Notes under the pieces: generated by a model
Databases searched by the model: none
The model's input: only the letters and a program-made list of their open reading frames with translations
Told to the model about the DNA's origin: nothing
Translations under genes and position numbers: made by a program
Assembly (NCBI RefSeq): GCF_009363435.1
Contig: NZ_CP045354.1
Location: 1,392,501-1,456,500 of the forward strand
Length of the DNA: 64,000 bases
Direction of reading: 5' to 3'
Source of the DNA: Labrenzia sp. THAF82
GTDB lineage: Bacteria > Pseudomonadota > Alphaproteobacteria > Rhizobiales > Stappiaceae
Shown: positions 27,642 to 37,056 of the stretch, piece by piece
Position numbering within the stretch: position 1 is the stretch's first letter
How the letters are laid out: each line of letters starts with the position of its first letter

Positions 27642-28901
27642 TTACTTGTAGATGCGCTCCTGAGCGCGATCCAGACGATCCAGGATCTTGTCGAGATTGT
27701 CCGGCTTGACCATGAATTCCTGCAGGCCTTCCATGGCAACTTTTGCCATTTCAGCCGGAGCATCGCGGTCAAAGAACTGAGCAACGCCGCCCGGAGAGTT
27801 GGTGGACAGCATTTCAAAGCCCTGCTCGAGGAACTTGTCCTTATCAACGGAAGACTGTGCATTCACCGGCAGCTGGCCGAGGTTCTTGCCATCGTTGATC
27901 TGGGTCTGGATGTCCGGAGATACGACGAATTTCAGGAATTCGCGTGCAGCTTCCTTGTTCTGGGCATTTGCCGGAATGTGGAAGGTGTCGGTCGGAGCAT
28001 CTTCAGCCTTTTCAACGCCCGGTGTGATTTCAACGAACTGGTAGAAATCGAGCTGGTCGTCAGTCAGGCCTGCATCACGCAGCGGTGCAACAGCAAAGTT
28101 GCCCATCAGGTATGCTGCTGCATCACCCTTGACCATGAACGGCAGAGCTTCCTGCCAGCTGTAGGTCTGGTGATTGTCGATGAACGCACCCATGTCGATG
28201 AGTTCGCGCCAGTTGGCAAACGTCTGGCGTACTTCGTCAGAGGTCCACTTGGCTTTGCCGGTCAGCAGGTCCATGTGGAAGTCGAAGCCGTTCGTGCGCA
28301 TGTTCAGGTAATCAAACCAGCCGCCTGCGGTCCAAAGGAACTTGGTTCCGATGGTGTAGCATTTCTTGCCGGCGTCGATGATTTTCTGACAGTTGGCTTT
28401 TTCTTCTTCCCAGGTTGTCGGTTCGGAAAGGCCAAGCTCGTCAAAGATGTCTTTGCGGTAGTAAACGCCCCACTGATAGTAGGTGTAGGGCACGCCCCAC
28501 TGCTTCCCATCAATGGTCATCGCACCCTTGGTCGAGGCCAGGTTGTCGCCGATTGCCGGATCTGCCCACAGGTCAGATACGTCTTCGAACAAGCCTGCTT
28601 CAACATAGGGGCGCATGCGGTTTGCCGCATACCAGGTTGCAACGTCCGGCGCATTTGCAGACAGGAAGTTACGGATCTGTGTCTTGTAGGCTTCACGATC
28701 GATAACTGTCGTCTCGATGTTCAGATCCGGGTTCTTTTCCTGGAACTGCGAAATCATCTTTTCCATGGTCGCGCGCGGCGCCGGATTGGATGTGTCGAGG
28801 AAAATTCTCAGATCGCCTGTCAGGCCGTCAGCAGATGCTCCGCCCATTGAGGCTGCCAGAATGGCAAACGCCGCAGCGGACGTTTTCAGCATGGAACGCA
28901 T
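27642..28901 (-). CDS. Extracellular sugar-binding protein of a CUT1 ABC importer
   Basis: A 419-residue periplasmic binding protein (SBP_bac_1 type) with a Sec signal peptide (residues 1-24, cleaved about GASA-DGL). It has the family features LRIFLDTSNPAPRATMEKMI, APDVATWYAANRMRPYVEAG, WGVPYTYYQWGVYYRKDIFD and GDAAAYLMGNFAVA. The ATG at 28901 has AGGGAGGA before it. It is the first gene of the minus-strand galactoside operon, divergent from the IclR regulator. Galactosides are the likely ligand from the linked GH36 and GH42 genes. Confidence 0.91.
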   Translation of the reverse strand: MRSMLKTSAAAFAILAASMGGASADGLTGDLRIFLDTSNPAPRATMEKMISQFQEKNPDLNIETTVIDREAYKTQIRNFLSANAPDVATWYAANRMRPYVEAGLFEDVSDLWADPAIGDNLASTKGAMTIDGKQWGVPYTYYQWGVYYRKDIFDELGLSEPTTWEEEKANCQKIIDAGKKCYTIGTKFLWTAGGWFDYLNMRTNGFDFHMDLLTGKAKWTSDEVRQTFANWRELIDMGAFIDNHQTYSWQEALPFMVKGDAAAYLMGNFAVAPLRDAGLTDDQLDFYQFVEITPGVEKAEDAPTDTFHIPANAQNKEAAREFLKFVVSPDIQTQINDGKNLGQLPVNAQSSVDKDKFLEQGFEMLSTNSPGGVAQFFDRDAPAEMAKVAMEGLQEFMVKPDNLDKILDRLDRAQERIYK

Positions 28902-29020
28902 GGTGTCCTCCCTTTAGGTTCCATTATGTGAAACTTAGTTTTGTATATTGATACTTTGCTGCGATCAGGTTAGGTTGTCAACAGGTCCGACATAAAGAAA
29001 CGGGCCGAGTGGAGGAAAAA
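28902..29020. promoter_or_regulatory. Divergent promoter region, galactoside operon / IclR regulator
   Basis: This 119-base gap holds a perfect odd palindrome AAACTTAGTTT (28931-28941), a short inverted repeat GTAT-ATTG-ATAC (28943-28954) and, on the minus strand, TTGACA at 28976-28981 as a possible -35 for the binding-protein gene. The palindromes are candidate IclR-regulator operators; only one example is present, so this is tentative. Confidence 0.4.
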
Positions 29021-29800
29021 ATGAACAAGCAGGCCACCGGCGACGGTACGGTCGGAAAGGCTCTTGAAGTGCTCGACAAAGTCGCAGCCGTGGGCCGGCC
29101 TGTGCGATTTTCCGAGCTGCTTTCAGAAAGTGCGCATCCCAAGGCGACACTCTATCGTCTGCTGCAGACCCTCGTGAACCAGGGCATGCTGGCCTATGAC
29201 GACAAGCAGCAGACCTACTCGCTCGGCATCCGTCTTGTTCGGCTGGCACATGCAGCTTGGCGTCAAAGTTCCATCGCGCCCATAGCGCGGCCCTTCATCT
29301 CCGCGCTGTCCGACGAGGTTGGCGAGACGGTCCACTTGGCACAGTTGGACAACGGGCAGGTGCTCTATGTCGACAAGCGCAACCCCCAGAATGCGATCGA
29401 CATGTTCTCGCAGGCCGGAAAGGTCGGGCCTGGGCATTGCACGGGTGTCGGAAAAGCTCTGATGGCTTTTCAGGACCCAAGCGAGATCGACCAGATTATT
29501 CAGAAACAGTCTTTTTACAGGTACACGCCGGCAACGCTCGTAACCGAAGCGGCGCTCCGCGCGGAACTTGACCAGATCAGGCAGGACGGCATCGCCTTTG
29601 ACCGGGAGGAGCACGAACCCGGGATCATCTGTATTGCCGCTCCAATCCTGTCCACCAAAGGGCGGCCGGTCGGCGCCCTGTCCGTGACAACATCAACACA
29701 GCGAAAAAATTTGGATGAACTGATGAATGCGCGTCCTGCATTGGAGCAGGCCGCATCCAAGATTGCCGCGGCAGTCGAAGACTGGCAGTTCCCCGCGTGA
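29021..29800 (+). CDS. IclR-family transcriptional regulator
   Basis: A 259-residue regulator. The N-terminal winged helix-turn-helix (residues ~12-70) includes [20 protein letters not shown] and [19 protein letters not shown]. The C-terminal IclR ligand domain has [15 protein letters not shown] and [18 protein letters not shown] start it at the ATG at 29021 with GGAGG before it, rather than an in-frame GTG 12 bases upstream. It is divergent from the galactoside operon and 25 bases ahead of the ATPase gene, so it most likely controls galactoside use and perhaps itself. Confidence 0.9.
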   Translation: MNKQATGDGTVGKALEVLDKVAAVGRPVRFSELLSESAHPKATLYRLLQTLVNQGMLAYDDKQQTYSLGIRLVRLAHAAWRQSSIAPIARPFISALSDEVGETVHLAQLDNGQVLYVDKRNPQNAIDMFSQAGKVGPGHCTGVGKALMAFQDPSEIDQIIQKQSFYRYTPATLVTEAALRAELDQIRQDGIAFDREEHEPGIICIAAPILSTKGRPVGALSVTTSTQRKNLDELMNARPALEQAASKIAAAVEDWQFPA

Positions 29801-29825
29801 ACATTTCGGAGGGAGTAGAAATAAG

Positions 29826-30887
29826 ATGTCTGGCGTAACTCTTACAAATGCCGTCAAACAATATGGCGATCTTCAGGTGATCCATGGAGTGGATCTCCAG
29901 ATCGAGCATGGTGAGTTTTGCGTCTTTGTCGGGCCTTCCGGCTGCGGCAAATCCACATTGCTCCGGATGATCGCAGGCCTGGAAGAAACAAGCTCCGGCA
30001 AGATCGAGATCGGTGGCCGCGACGTTACCAGAGTGGATCCGGCGGAACGTGGCGTTGCCATGGTGTTTCAGACCTACGCCCTTTATCCGCACATGACGGT
30101 TGAAGAGAACATGGGCTTCGGCCTCAAGATGAACGGTCACCCCAAGACCGAGATTCATGAAAAAGTCTCGGAAGCCAGCAGGATCTTGAAGCTTGACCCG
30201 TATCTGAAACGCAAGCCGAAAGCGCTGTCCGGCGGGCAGCGTCAGCGTGTGGCCATCGGGCGTGCGATTGTCCGCGGCCCGGAAGTGTTTCTGTTCGATG
30301 AGCCGCTCTCTAACCTTGATGCCGAACTGCGTGTCGACATGCGCGTTGAAATCGCACGTCTGCACAAGGATATCGGCGCGACGATGATCTACGTGACGCA
30401 CGATCAGGTCGAAGCCATGACCCTTGCGGACAAGATCGTCGTGCTGCGCGGAGGTATCATCGAGCAGGTAGGTTCCCCGATGAACCTTTATTCCGATCCG
30501 GACAATCGTTTTGTTGCCGGCTTTATCGGATCGCCGAGCATGAATTTCGTTGAAGGCGTGGCAGACGAAGGCGCGGTAATCGTTCCGGCATTTGGCGATA
30601 CCAAGGTTCCGACATCCGTGGCTTTGCCGGCCAAGGGGGAGAAGGTTCTTGTCGGACTGCGGCCTCAGCATTTCGACATTGCACCGAGCACAGAAGGTGC
30701 AAGGGTTGATCTTTGCGAGCAATTGGGCGGTGTTGCCTACACCTATCTGGTGTGTCCGACGGGTGAGCGTGTCATTGTTGAGACAAAGGGCGAGGATCAA
30801 CCGCCTGCAGACGGAACAGTTTCCGTCTCGTTCGACCCGGCATCGGCGATGTATTTCGACATCAAGACAGAAAAACGTCTGCGCTAA
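29826..30887 (+). CDS. UgpC/MsmK-type sugar ABC transporter ATP-binding protein
   Basis: A 353-residue CUT1 ATPase with Walker [10 protein letters not shown], signature [15 protein letters not shown] and Walker [16 protein letters not shown]. The H-loop is in [18 protein letters not shown], followed by the C-terminal TOBE/OB regulatory domain (GLRPQHFDI). It starts at the ATG at 29826 and follows the IclR gene by 25 bases. It is the energising subunit for the permease pair on the opposite strand and may serve other CUT1 systems lacking their own ATPase. A strong terminator follows. Confidence 0.93.
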   Translation: MSGVTLTNAVKQYGDLQVIHGVDLQIEHGEFCVFVGPSGCGKSTLLRMIAGLEETSSGKIEIGGRDVTRVDPAERGVAMVFQTYALYPHMTVEENMGFGLKMNGHPKTEIHEKVSEASRILKLDPYLKRKPKALSGGQRQRVAIGRAIVRGPEVFLFDEPLSNLDAELRVDMRVEIARLHKDIGATMIYVTHDQVEAMTLADKIVVLRGGIIEQVGSPMNLYSDPDNRFVAGFIGSPSMNFVEGVADEGAVIVPAFGDTKVPTSVALPAKGEKVLVGLRPQHFDIAPSTEGARVDLCEQLGGVAYTYLVCPTGERVIVETKGEDQPPADGTVSVSFDPASAMYFDIKTEKRLR

Positions 30888-30953
30888 GCAGAGAAAACGC
30901 TCCAACTTGCACCAAAGCCCTTCCTCCCGGACTTTGGCTCAAAGTGCATACGA

Positions 30954-30980
30954 CCCCGGCTGTTTGCCGGGGTTTTTTTT
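30954..30980 (+). terminator. Rho-independent terminator
   Basis: Seven-base stem CCCCGGC / GCCGGGG with loop TGTTT, followed by eight T residues. It ends the iclR-type regulator/ATPase transcription unit. Confidence 0.92.
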
Positions 30981-31018
30981 GAGTTTCTATCGTCTTTGGG
31001 CAACAGGTAAATACTTAA

Positions 31019-31177
31019 AATTGTCGGATTGGCGTTATTACGCTACGTAAAATCGACAATTGTGACAGAATGTCCTTTCATACTTGACTGTGTCTGCTGC
31101 CCTGCGTGGACGGGTTTCTCGAAGAGCGGCGACAAGCCGCCGTCCGAAACAGCAAGCGTGTAACCGCCGAAGGTGGT
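31019..31177 (+). promoter_or_regulatory. Nested inverted repeat and structured leader before the BCCT gene
   Basis: The 225 bases between the terminator and the BCCT gene hold ordered symmetry. AATTGTCG (31019-31026) pairs with CGACAATT (31054-31061) around an inner GCGT-TATT-ACGC repeat (31032-31043), a possible operator. Further down, GGACG (31108) pairs with CGTCC (31141) around a GCGGC-GACAA-GCCGC hairpin. An ACCGCC-GAA-GGTGGT hairpin (31163-31177) lies close to the ribosome site. The role is unknown; osmotic control would suit the downstream gene. Confidence 0.35.
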
Positions 31178-31205
31178 CGGGTGGCAAAGTCTGGAGGGAA
31201 TATTT

Positions 31206-32798
31206 ATGAGTAAAACGAAGAAGATGCTGGATCCGGACCCGCGGGTCATGGATTTCAGCACGGAATACGAACTGGGCCAGGATAACATTCGGCCGTTCGG
31301 TCTTGATTTGCACAATCCGGTCTTCCTGGTCTCGGCGATCGTGATCGTCGGATTCGTCATGGTTGCCTTGGCAAATCAGGAAGCAGCAGCGTCCTTCTTC
31401 GGATGGTTCAGACCCTTCCTGACAAGTACGTTCGACTGGTTTCTCATGTTGTCCGTCAACATCATGGTCGTTTTCTGTTTCTTTCTTGCGCTGTCGCCCC
31501 TGGGGAAGGTGAAAATCGGCGGCAAGGATGCGGTTCCGGATTATTCCTACGCGGGATGGATCGCGATGCTGTTTTCTGCGGGCATCGGTATCGGGCTATT
31601 GTTTTTCGGCGTTCTGGAGCCGATGTACTATTCGATTCCGGAGCTCAATACATTGCCTCTCGGGTCTGATCCGTCGCTTCCGGGCAATGAAAACATGGGC
31701 ATTGTTGGCACCGTTTATCACTGGGGCATCAGTGGTTGGGCGGTCTATGTTGTCGTCGGGCTCTGCCTGGCGATTTTCTGCTACAATCTCGGCCTGCCTC
31801 TCACGTTGCGTTCGGCTTTCTATCCGATTTTCGGCGAACGCGTTTGGGGTTGGCCAGGTCATGTGATCGACACGCTGGCGGTTTTCGCGACCCTGTTCGG
31901 TCTAACCACTTCTCTTGGTCTCGGAGCACAGCAGGTTGCTGCCGGTCTGAACGATGTGTTTGGAATTCCGGTCTCAAGTTCCCTTGTTGTCTGGCTGATC
32001 CTCGGCATCACGGCGATTGCGCTCGGATCCGTGCTTCTTGGCATGGACGCAGGCGTGAAGCGGCTCTCTGAGATCAACATGATCATGGCGGCGTGCCTCT
32101 TCGTTTTCGTTCTGCTTGTGGGCCCGACCTTTGATCTCATCGCTCAATTCGGTGGCGTCCTTAAAGACTATGTTGTTGCCTTCGTTCCGCTGTCCAACCC
32201 GTTCGGCCGGGATGATTTGGGCTACATGCACGGCTGGACCACCTTCTATTGGGCTTGGTGGATTGCCTGGTCACCATTTGTCGGCATGTTCATCGCGCGT
32301 ATTTCTAAAGGACGGACCGTTCGTGAGTTCATTCTCTGCGTCTTGATTGCGCCCTCACTGGTCTGCGCGCTTTGGATGACCGTTTTCGGTGGTCTTGCTC
32401 TCGACCAATTGGCGAATGGCTATACCGGCGCAAAAGACGTGGTGGTGGCCTATCAGCCAGAGCTGTCTCTTTTCCGTATGCTGGATCAGCTGCCGCTCTA
32501 CAACATTATCGCGCCGATCTCGCTGGTCCTGATCGTGATCTTCTTCGTGACGTCGTCGGACTCCGGTTCGTTGGTCATCGACACGATCACGGCAGGCGGA
32601 AAAATGGATGCTCCGGTGGCGCAACGCGTGTTCTGGTGCACTTTCGAAGGCCTGGTTGCGATTGCGCTTCTTCTCGGTGGAGGGCTCAACGCACTTCAAG
32701 GAGCGGCGGTTTCGATGGGGATTCCCTTCACCCTGGTCGTTCTGGCGATGTGTTATTGCCTTTACAAAGCGCTTCGATCTGAACGACAAAAAATCTGA
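31206..32798 (+). CDS. BCCT-family betaine/carnitine/choline-type transporter
   Basis: A 530-residue secondary transporter with 12 hydrophobic segments. It shows the BCCT glycine-rich stretch SAGIGIGLLFFGVLEPMYY. The family tryptophan motif is WTTFYWAWWIAWSPFVGMF, which forms the quaternary-amine aromatic box, followed by IARISKGRTVREF. The N-terminal tail is short and there is no long C-terminal osmosensory extension, so it is closer to substrate-uptake members than to BetT or BetP. It starts at the ATG at 31206 with GGAGGG upstream. It is a single-gene unit bounded by terminators. Substrate is glycine betaine or a relative, not resolved. Confidence 0.92.
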   Translation: MSKTKKMLDPDPRVMDFSTEYELGQDNIRPFGLDLHNPVFLVSAIVIVGFVMVALANQEAAASFFGWFRPFLTSTFDWFLMLSVNIMVVFCFFLALSPLGKVKIGGKDAVPDYSYAGWIAMLFSAGIGIGLLFFGVLEPMYYSIPELNTLPLGSDPSLPGNENMGIVGTVYHWGISGWAVYVVVGLCLAIFCYNLGLPLTLRSAFYPIFGERVWGWPGHVIDTLAVFATLFGLTTSLGLGAQQVAAGLNDVFGIPVSSSLVVWLILGITAIALGSVLLGMDAGVKRLSEINMIMAACLFVFVLLVGPTFDLIAQFGGVLKDYVVAFVPLSNPFGRDDLGYMHGWTTFYWAWWIAWSPFVGMFIARISKGRTVREFILCVLIAPSLVCALWMTVFGGLALDQLANGYTGAKDVVVAYQPELSLFRMLDQLPLYNIIAPISLVLIVIFFVTSSDSGSLVIDTITAGGKMDAPVAQRVFWCTFEGLVAIALLLGGGLNALQGAAVSMGIPFTLVVLAMCYCLYKALRSERQKI

Positions 32799-32809
32799 AA
32801 CTGACGCCA

Positions 32810-32836
32810 AAGGCGCGCTACGGCGCGCCTTTTTTG
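32810..32836 (+). terminator. Rho-independent terminator
   Basis: Nine-base stem AAGGCGCGC / GCGCGCCTT with loop TACG, followed by a T-run. It lies 11 bases after the BCCT stop codon. Confidence 0.9.
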
Positions 32837-33053
32837 TTCGGGCGGTCTGCTTCTTGCAGCCGCCTTTTTTGTGTCTTTCGATTTCGGCAGAACCCATCGT
32901 GTTGTGAGCACGTCACACAGGCCGTGTCAGACTGAATATCAGTCGAGATCCTCGTTTCCGGTCTGTTGCACACGGAGCCTTAAACACCTTTCTCATTGTG
33001 CTCCTGCTGCAAAGCATGCGCCCGCACAACAACGCCTTAAGCGTGTTGAAGCC

Positions 33054-33082
33054 TTGACATGAATACTGATTCAGGTTTCATA
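33054..33082 (+). promoter_or_regulatory. ABC-operon promoter with embedded TetR-type operator
   Basis: A -35-like TTGACA at 33054-33059 is followed by CATGAAT-ACTG-ATTCAGG, with TTTCATAT at -10 position. The ATGAATACTGATTCA core and the downstream GTTTCAT are the same as in the perfect palindrome at 50377-50400 before the TetR gene. A repressor bound here would sit between -35 and -10. The rest of the gap from 32837 to 33177 holds nothing else I can recognise. Confidence 0.65.
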
Positions 33083-33177
33083 TTAGGAGGCGTTAAGCGA
33101 AGCAGCGGCGTTTTTTCCAGGCTGGAAACGGTCTGAGATTGCCGGCTGCACCTTGGCGCAAAACGGGAGGAGCATTT

Positions 33178-34377
33178 ATGACCAAGCAGTTTACCCGCTG
33201 GGCACTGCCGCTTGTGGCCGGCCTCGGCCTTGCGGCATCGGGGTCCGTTGCCGCTTTTGCGGAAGACATCAAAATCGCCCATGTCTATGGCAAGACGGGA
33301 CCGTTTGAGGCCTATGCCAAACAGTCTCACACGGGTCTGATGATGGGACTGGAATTTGCCACCGACGGGACAATGGAGATCGACGGCCGCAAGATCGTTG
33401 TCATCGAAAAGGACACGCAGCTGAAGCCGGACATAGGTAAAGCGGTTCTTGCCGAGGCCTATGGTGATGATGAAGTGGATCTGGCCGTTGGACCGGTCTC
33501 TTCTGGTGTGGCACTCGCCATGCTGCCCGTGGCTGAAGAATATGAGAAGTTGCTCATTGTTGAGCCTGCCGTTGCGGACTCCATCACAGGCGAAAACTGG
33601 AACCGGTATGTGTTCCGCACCTCCCGAAACTCTTCTCAGGATGCCATTGCAAATGCGGTTGCTCTGGGACAAGAAGGTGTCTCGGTCGCAACGCTGGCAC
33701 AGGACTATGCCTTTGGCCGCGATGGTGTCGCTGCGTTCAAGGAAGCGCTGGAAGGCACTGGCGCAAATCTGGTTTTCGAGGAATACGCGCCAACAGACAC
33801 GAAAGACTTCACGGCAAATGCGCAACGTATTTTCGATGCCTTGAAGGATGAGCCTGGCCGCAAATTCCTGTTTGTTATCTGGGCCGGAGGCGGCAACCCG
33901 ATCAGCAAGATCAAGGCAATGGAACCGGAGCGCTTCGGCGTTGAAATCGCGACCGGCGGGAACATTCTTGCTGCCATGAAGGCCTATAAGGAACTCCCGG
34001 GCATGGAAGGCGCCACCTATTACTACTATGAAATTCCCAAGAACCCGGTGAACGATTGGCTGGTTGCCGAGCATCAGAAACGGTTCGACACGCCACCGGA
34101 TTTCTTCACAGCTGGGGGCATGTCAGCTGGAATCGCGATTGTCGAAGGCATTCGCAAAGCCGGGTCCACCGACACGGAAGACCTGATCACCGCGATGGAA
34201 GGCATGGAATTCGACACGCCAAAGGGCAAGATGATGTTTCGCGCCGAAGATCACCAGGCGCTGCAGCCCATGTACCATTTCAAGATCAAGGTCGATCCGG
34301 AGGTCGAATGGGGTATTCCGGAGCTGGTGCGTGAGCTCAAAATAGAAGACATGGATATTCCCGTCCGCAATCAGTGA
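33178..34377 (+). CDS. Branched-chain-amino-acid-type ABC transporter substrate-binding protein
   Basis: A 399-residue periplasmic protein of the Peripla_BP_6/LivK superfamily. The signal peptide (about residues 1-28) has an AAFA-EDI cleavage region. The lobes show AHVYGKTGPFEAYAKQSHTG, VGPVSSGVALAMLPVAEEY, FRTSRNSSQDAIANAV and AQDYAFGRDGVAAFKEAL. The ATG at 33178 has GGGAGGAG before it. It leads a complete HAAT operon. The shared TetR operator with an acyl-CoA ligase cluster suggests it binds a carboxylic or aromatic acid rather than leucine. Confidence 0.91.
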   Translation: MTKQFTRWALPLVAGLGLAASGSVAAFAEDIKIAHVYGKTGPFEAYAKQSHTGLMMGLEFATDGTMEIDGRKIVVIEKDTQLKPDIGKAVLAEAYGDDEVDLAVGPVSSGVALAMLPVAEEYEKLLIVEPAVADSITGENWNRYVFRTSRNSSQDAIANAVALGQEGVSVATLAQDYAFGRDGVAAFKEALEGTGANLVFEEYAPTDTKDFTANAQRIFDALKDEPGRKFLFVIWAGGGNPISKIKAMEPERFGVEIATGGNILAAMKAYKELPGMEGATYYYYEIPKNPVNDWLVAEHQKRFDTPPDFFTAGGMSAGIAIVEGIRKAGSTDTEDLITAMEGMEFDTPKGKMMFRAEDHQALQPMYHFKIKVDPEVEWGIPELVRELKIEDMDIPVRNQ

Positions 34378-34509
34378 TCCGCATTTGCTGAGCCTGTTGC
34401 TCTTGCTAGGTGGCCCCATCACACCTTCGTCCTGGCTGGGCATTCGCTGTTCAGCCAGGCAACGCTCCGATAATACTTTTTCCTCCTACTTGACCTGGGA
34501 ACACGTGCC

Positions 34510-35292
34510 GTGACCAAGGAACGTCCCATTCTTGAAACGAGAGACCTTGCGATCCGCTTTGGCGGACACGTTGCGGTTGACCATGTGAGCTGCAGTTTTG
34601 ACCGGGGCACTTTGACCGCCATCGTCGGGCCCAACGGGGCCGGCAAAACCACCTATTTCAACCTGATATCAGGTCAGCTTGCCGCCACAAGCGGGAGCGT
34701 TTGGCTGAATGGCGAGACCATCACCAGACTGTCGGTTCCAGAACGCACCGACAGGGGGATCGGCCGGGCCTTTCAATTGACCAACCTTTTTCCGACATTG
34801 AGCGTGCGGGAAAACGTGCGGTTGGTTGCTCAGGCCAAGGCTCGAAAGGGCTTTGACCTTTTTTCCATTGCCGAAAGCCACATTGAATTGCTTGAGCGCG
34901 CCGACCACGTGCTCTCGGAGGTCCGGCTCATTGATCAGGCCGACCAAATCGTGTCGGCTTTGCCGCATGGCGACCAGCGTAAGCTGGAAGTTGCGCTCTT
35001 GATCGCACTTGGTCCTCAGGTGCTGATGTTCGATGAGCCCACGGCCGGCATGAGTGTAGATGAGGTGCCGGTCATTCTGGAGCTGATCCAGAAACTCAAG
35101 GCCGATATGGACCGCACAATCCTGCTGGTTGAACACAAAATGGATGTGATCCGAACGCTCGCAGACCGGATCATCGTGCTGCACAATGGTGCGCTGGTCG
35201 CCGATGGTGAACCGGCAGAAGTAATCGCGTTGCCCATTGTCCAGGAAGCTTATCTCGGCAAAGCACCTGCAGAATCTGGGGAGGCGGCGTAG
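34510..35292 (+). CDS. livG: HAAT ABC transporter ATP-binding protein LivG
   Basis: A 260-residue ATPase with Walker A GPNGAGKTTYFN, the LivG-type RAFQLTNLFPTLSVREN Q-loop, ALPHGDQRKLEVALLIA in place of a canonical LSGGQ, and Walker B LMFDEPTAGMS. It ends with VEHKMDVIRTLADRIIVL. GTG start at 34510. Its stop overlaps the livF start by one base. Note the signature reads LPHGD, a frequent variant in LivG proteins. Confidence 0.92.
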   Translation: MTKERPILETRDLAIRFGGHVAVDHVSCSFDRGTLTAIVGPNGAGKTTYFNLISGQLAATSGSVWLNGETITRLSVPERTDRGIGRAFQLTNLFPTLSVRENVRLVAQAKARKGFDLFSIAESHIELLERADHVLSEVRLIDQADQIVSALPHGDQRKLEVALLIALGPQVLMFDEPTAGMSVDEVPVILELIQKLKADMDRTILLVEHKMDVIRTLADRIIVLHNGALVADGEPAEVIALPIVQEAYLGKAPAESGEAA

Positions 35293-36017
35293 TGTCTGAT
35301 ATTTTGCTTTCGCTCTCCGGCGTTCACACTCATATCGGGCCCTATCACATACTGCAGGGGGTGGATCTTCTTGTTCCCGAAGGTGGCGTCACCGTATTGC
35401 TTGGGCGAAACGGTGCAGGCAAAACCACGACCCTGCGCACCATCATGGGACTTTGGACGGCAAGCCGCGGTGACATCCGGTTCGAGGATCAAGTCATCAC
35501 CAAATTCGCAACGCCGGAGATTTCGCGGCGTGGCATCGCCTTTGTGCCCGAAGATATGGGCATCTTTACCGATCTGACTGTCTCGGAAAACATGATGCTT
35601 GCCGCATCGAACGGCCCGATCGACGAAAAACGCCTTTCATGGATAACCGATCTGTTTCCTCCTATAGGCACTTTCTGGAAATCGTCCGCAGGTACCTTGT
35701 CCGGTGGACAAAAGCAGATGTTGTCTGTCGCACGCGCAATCATCGAACCCCGGCGTCTCATCCTCATCGACGAGCCGACCAAAGGCCTTGCTCCTGCGAT
35801 CATCAAGTCGATGACGGACGCGCTGAAAGAGTTGAAGGAAACGGACACCACCATCCTTCTGGTCGAACAGAATTTCGCAATGGCCTCCAGCATTGGCGAC
35901 ACCGTTGCTGTGATGGATGACGGTCGCATCATTCACGCCGGTAACATGCAGGAACTGGTTGAAGACACGGCCCTTCAGGAAAAGCTGATGGGACTCACGC
36001 TGGAGGTCCACCAATGA
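35292..36017 (+). CDS. livF: HAAT ABC transporter ATP-binding protein LivF
   Basis: A 241-residue ATPase with Walker A GRNGAGKTTTLRTIMG, FVPEDMGIFTDLTVSENM, signature LSGGQKQMLSVARA and Walker B LILIDEPTKGLAP. GTG start overlapping the livG stop (TAGTG). It forms the ATPase heterodimer with LivG. Its stop overlaps livH by 4 bases. Confidence 0.93.
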   Translation: MSDILLSLSGVHTHIGPYHILQGVDLLVPEGGVTVLLGRNGAGKTTTLRTIMGLWTASRGDIRFEDQVITKFATPEISRRGIAFVPEDMGIFTDLTVSENMMLAASNGPIDEKRLSWITDLFPPIGTFWKSSAGTLSGGQKQMLSVARAIIEPRRLILIDEPTKGLAPAIIKSMTDALKELKETDTTILLVEQNFAMASSIGDTVAVMDDGRIIHAGNMQELVEDTALQEKLMGLTLEVHQ

Positions 36018-37042
36018 GCGACACCTCGATCAAACCACGCATCGAAAAAGTTCCGCTAAGCGAACAGTTCTTCCAGAAACTGCCGGTCATGCTGGTTCCC
36101 TTGCTAGCCTTGGCAGGGCTGCTTGCCATCGGAAATCCGGCAAGTTGGTTGACGCTGACTGTCGCGGGTCTTGCCATGGGCATGATGATTTTCATCATGG
36201 CCTCGGGTTTAACAGTGGTTTTCGGGCTCATGGACGTCATCAATTTCGGCCATGGAGCTTTTGTGGCGATCGGGGCCTTTGTGGGGTTCACGGTTCTGGC
36301 ATGGCTGGCCGGTTGGACAGAATCTCCGAGCGTCTTGTTGAACCTCTTTGCCGTTCTGATCGCGATCCTTGCAGCAATGCTGGTGACCGGGTTGCTTGGA
36401 TACGCATTTGAACGGGTCATCGTCATGCCGGTCTATGGCGAGCACCTGAAGCAGATCCTTGTAACCATGGGCGGGCTGATTGTTGCCCAGCAGATGATCT
36501 ACGTGGTCTGGGGCCCGGACGAGCTCCATATTTCGCGTCCCGAAGCCTTCCAGGGTTCGCTCATTTTCGGGGAGGCCGCGATCGAGAAATACAGGCTTGT
36601 CGCCGTTGGTATCGGGCTCGCGTTGTTTCTCGCCATGCGGCATATATTGCAAAATACCAAAGTTGGTTTGCTGGTACGTGCCGGTGTTGAAAACGGCGAG
36701 ATGGTCGAAGCTCTTGGGTATCGGATCCGCCGACTTTTCCTGGTCGTTTTCATGACCGGATCGGCACTGGCCGGCTTGGGAGGTGTCATGTGGGGCCTCT
36801 ACCAGGAAACCATTACCGCTCATATGGGCTCAGAGATCATGGTGCTTGTTTTCATCGTGGTGATTATTGGCGGATTGGGTTCCGTCGAAGGCTGTTTCAT
36901 CGGAGCGCTGATGGTTGGCCTCCTGGCCAATTACACAGCCTTTCTGGCTCCAAAGGTGGCCTTGATTTCGACCATCGCTCTGATGGTGGTGATCCTGATG
37001 TGGCGGCCTCAAGGCCTTTATCCGGTCGTTAAGGCAAAGTAG
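36014..37042 (+). CDS. livH: HAAT ABC transporter permease LivH
   Basis: A 342-residue BPD_transp_2 inner-membrane permease with about eight hydrophobic segments. It has the LivH core VFGLMDVINFGHGAFVAIGA, the cytosolic-loop RAGVENGEMVEALGYRIRRL and VFIVVIIGGLGSVEGCFIGA. Its ATG overlaps the livF stop (ATGA). It forms the pore with LivM, encoded 14 bases downstream. Confidence 0.93.
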   Translation: MSDTSIKPRIEKVPLSEQFFQKLPVMLVPLLALAGLLAIGNPASWLTLTVAGLAMGMMIFIMASGLTVVFGLMDVINFGHGAFVAIGAFVGFTVLAWLAGWTESPSVLLNLFAVLIAILAAMLVTGLLGYAFERVIVMPVYGEHLKQILVTMGGLIVAQQMIYVVWGPDELHISRPEAFQGSLIFGEAAIEKYRLVAVGIGLALFLAMRHILQNTKVGLLVRAGVENGEMVEALGYRIRRLFLVVFMTGSALAGLGGVMWGLYQETITAHMGSEIMVLVFIVVIIGGLGSVEGCFIGALMVGLLANYTAFLAPKVALISTIALMVVILMWRPQGLYPVVKAK

Positions 37043-37056
37043 GGCGGGCGAAAAGC

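Noticed and set aside
31160..31200. CCGCCGAAGG stretch resembling part of a glycine riboswitch
   Set aside because: Only this short core piece matches; the other conserved elements of a glycine aptamer are not found in order, so I call it only a structured leader.
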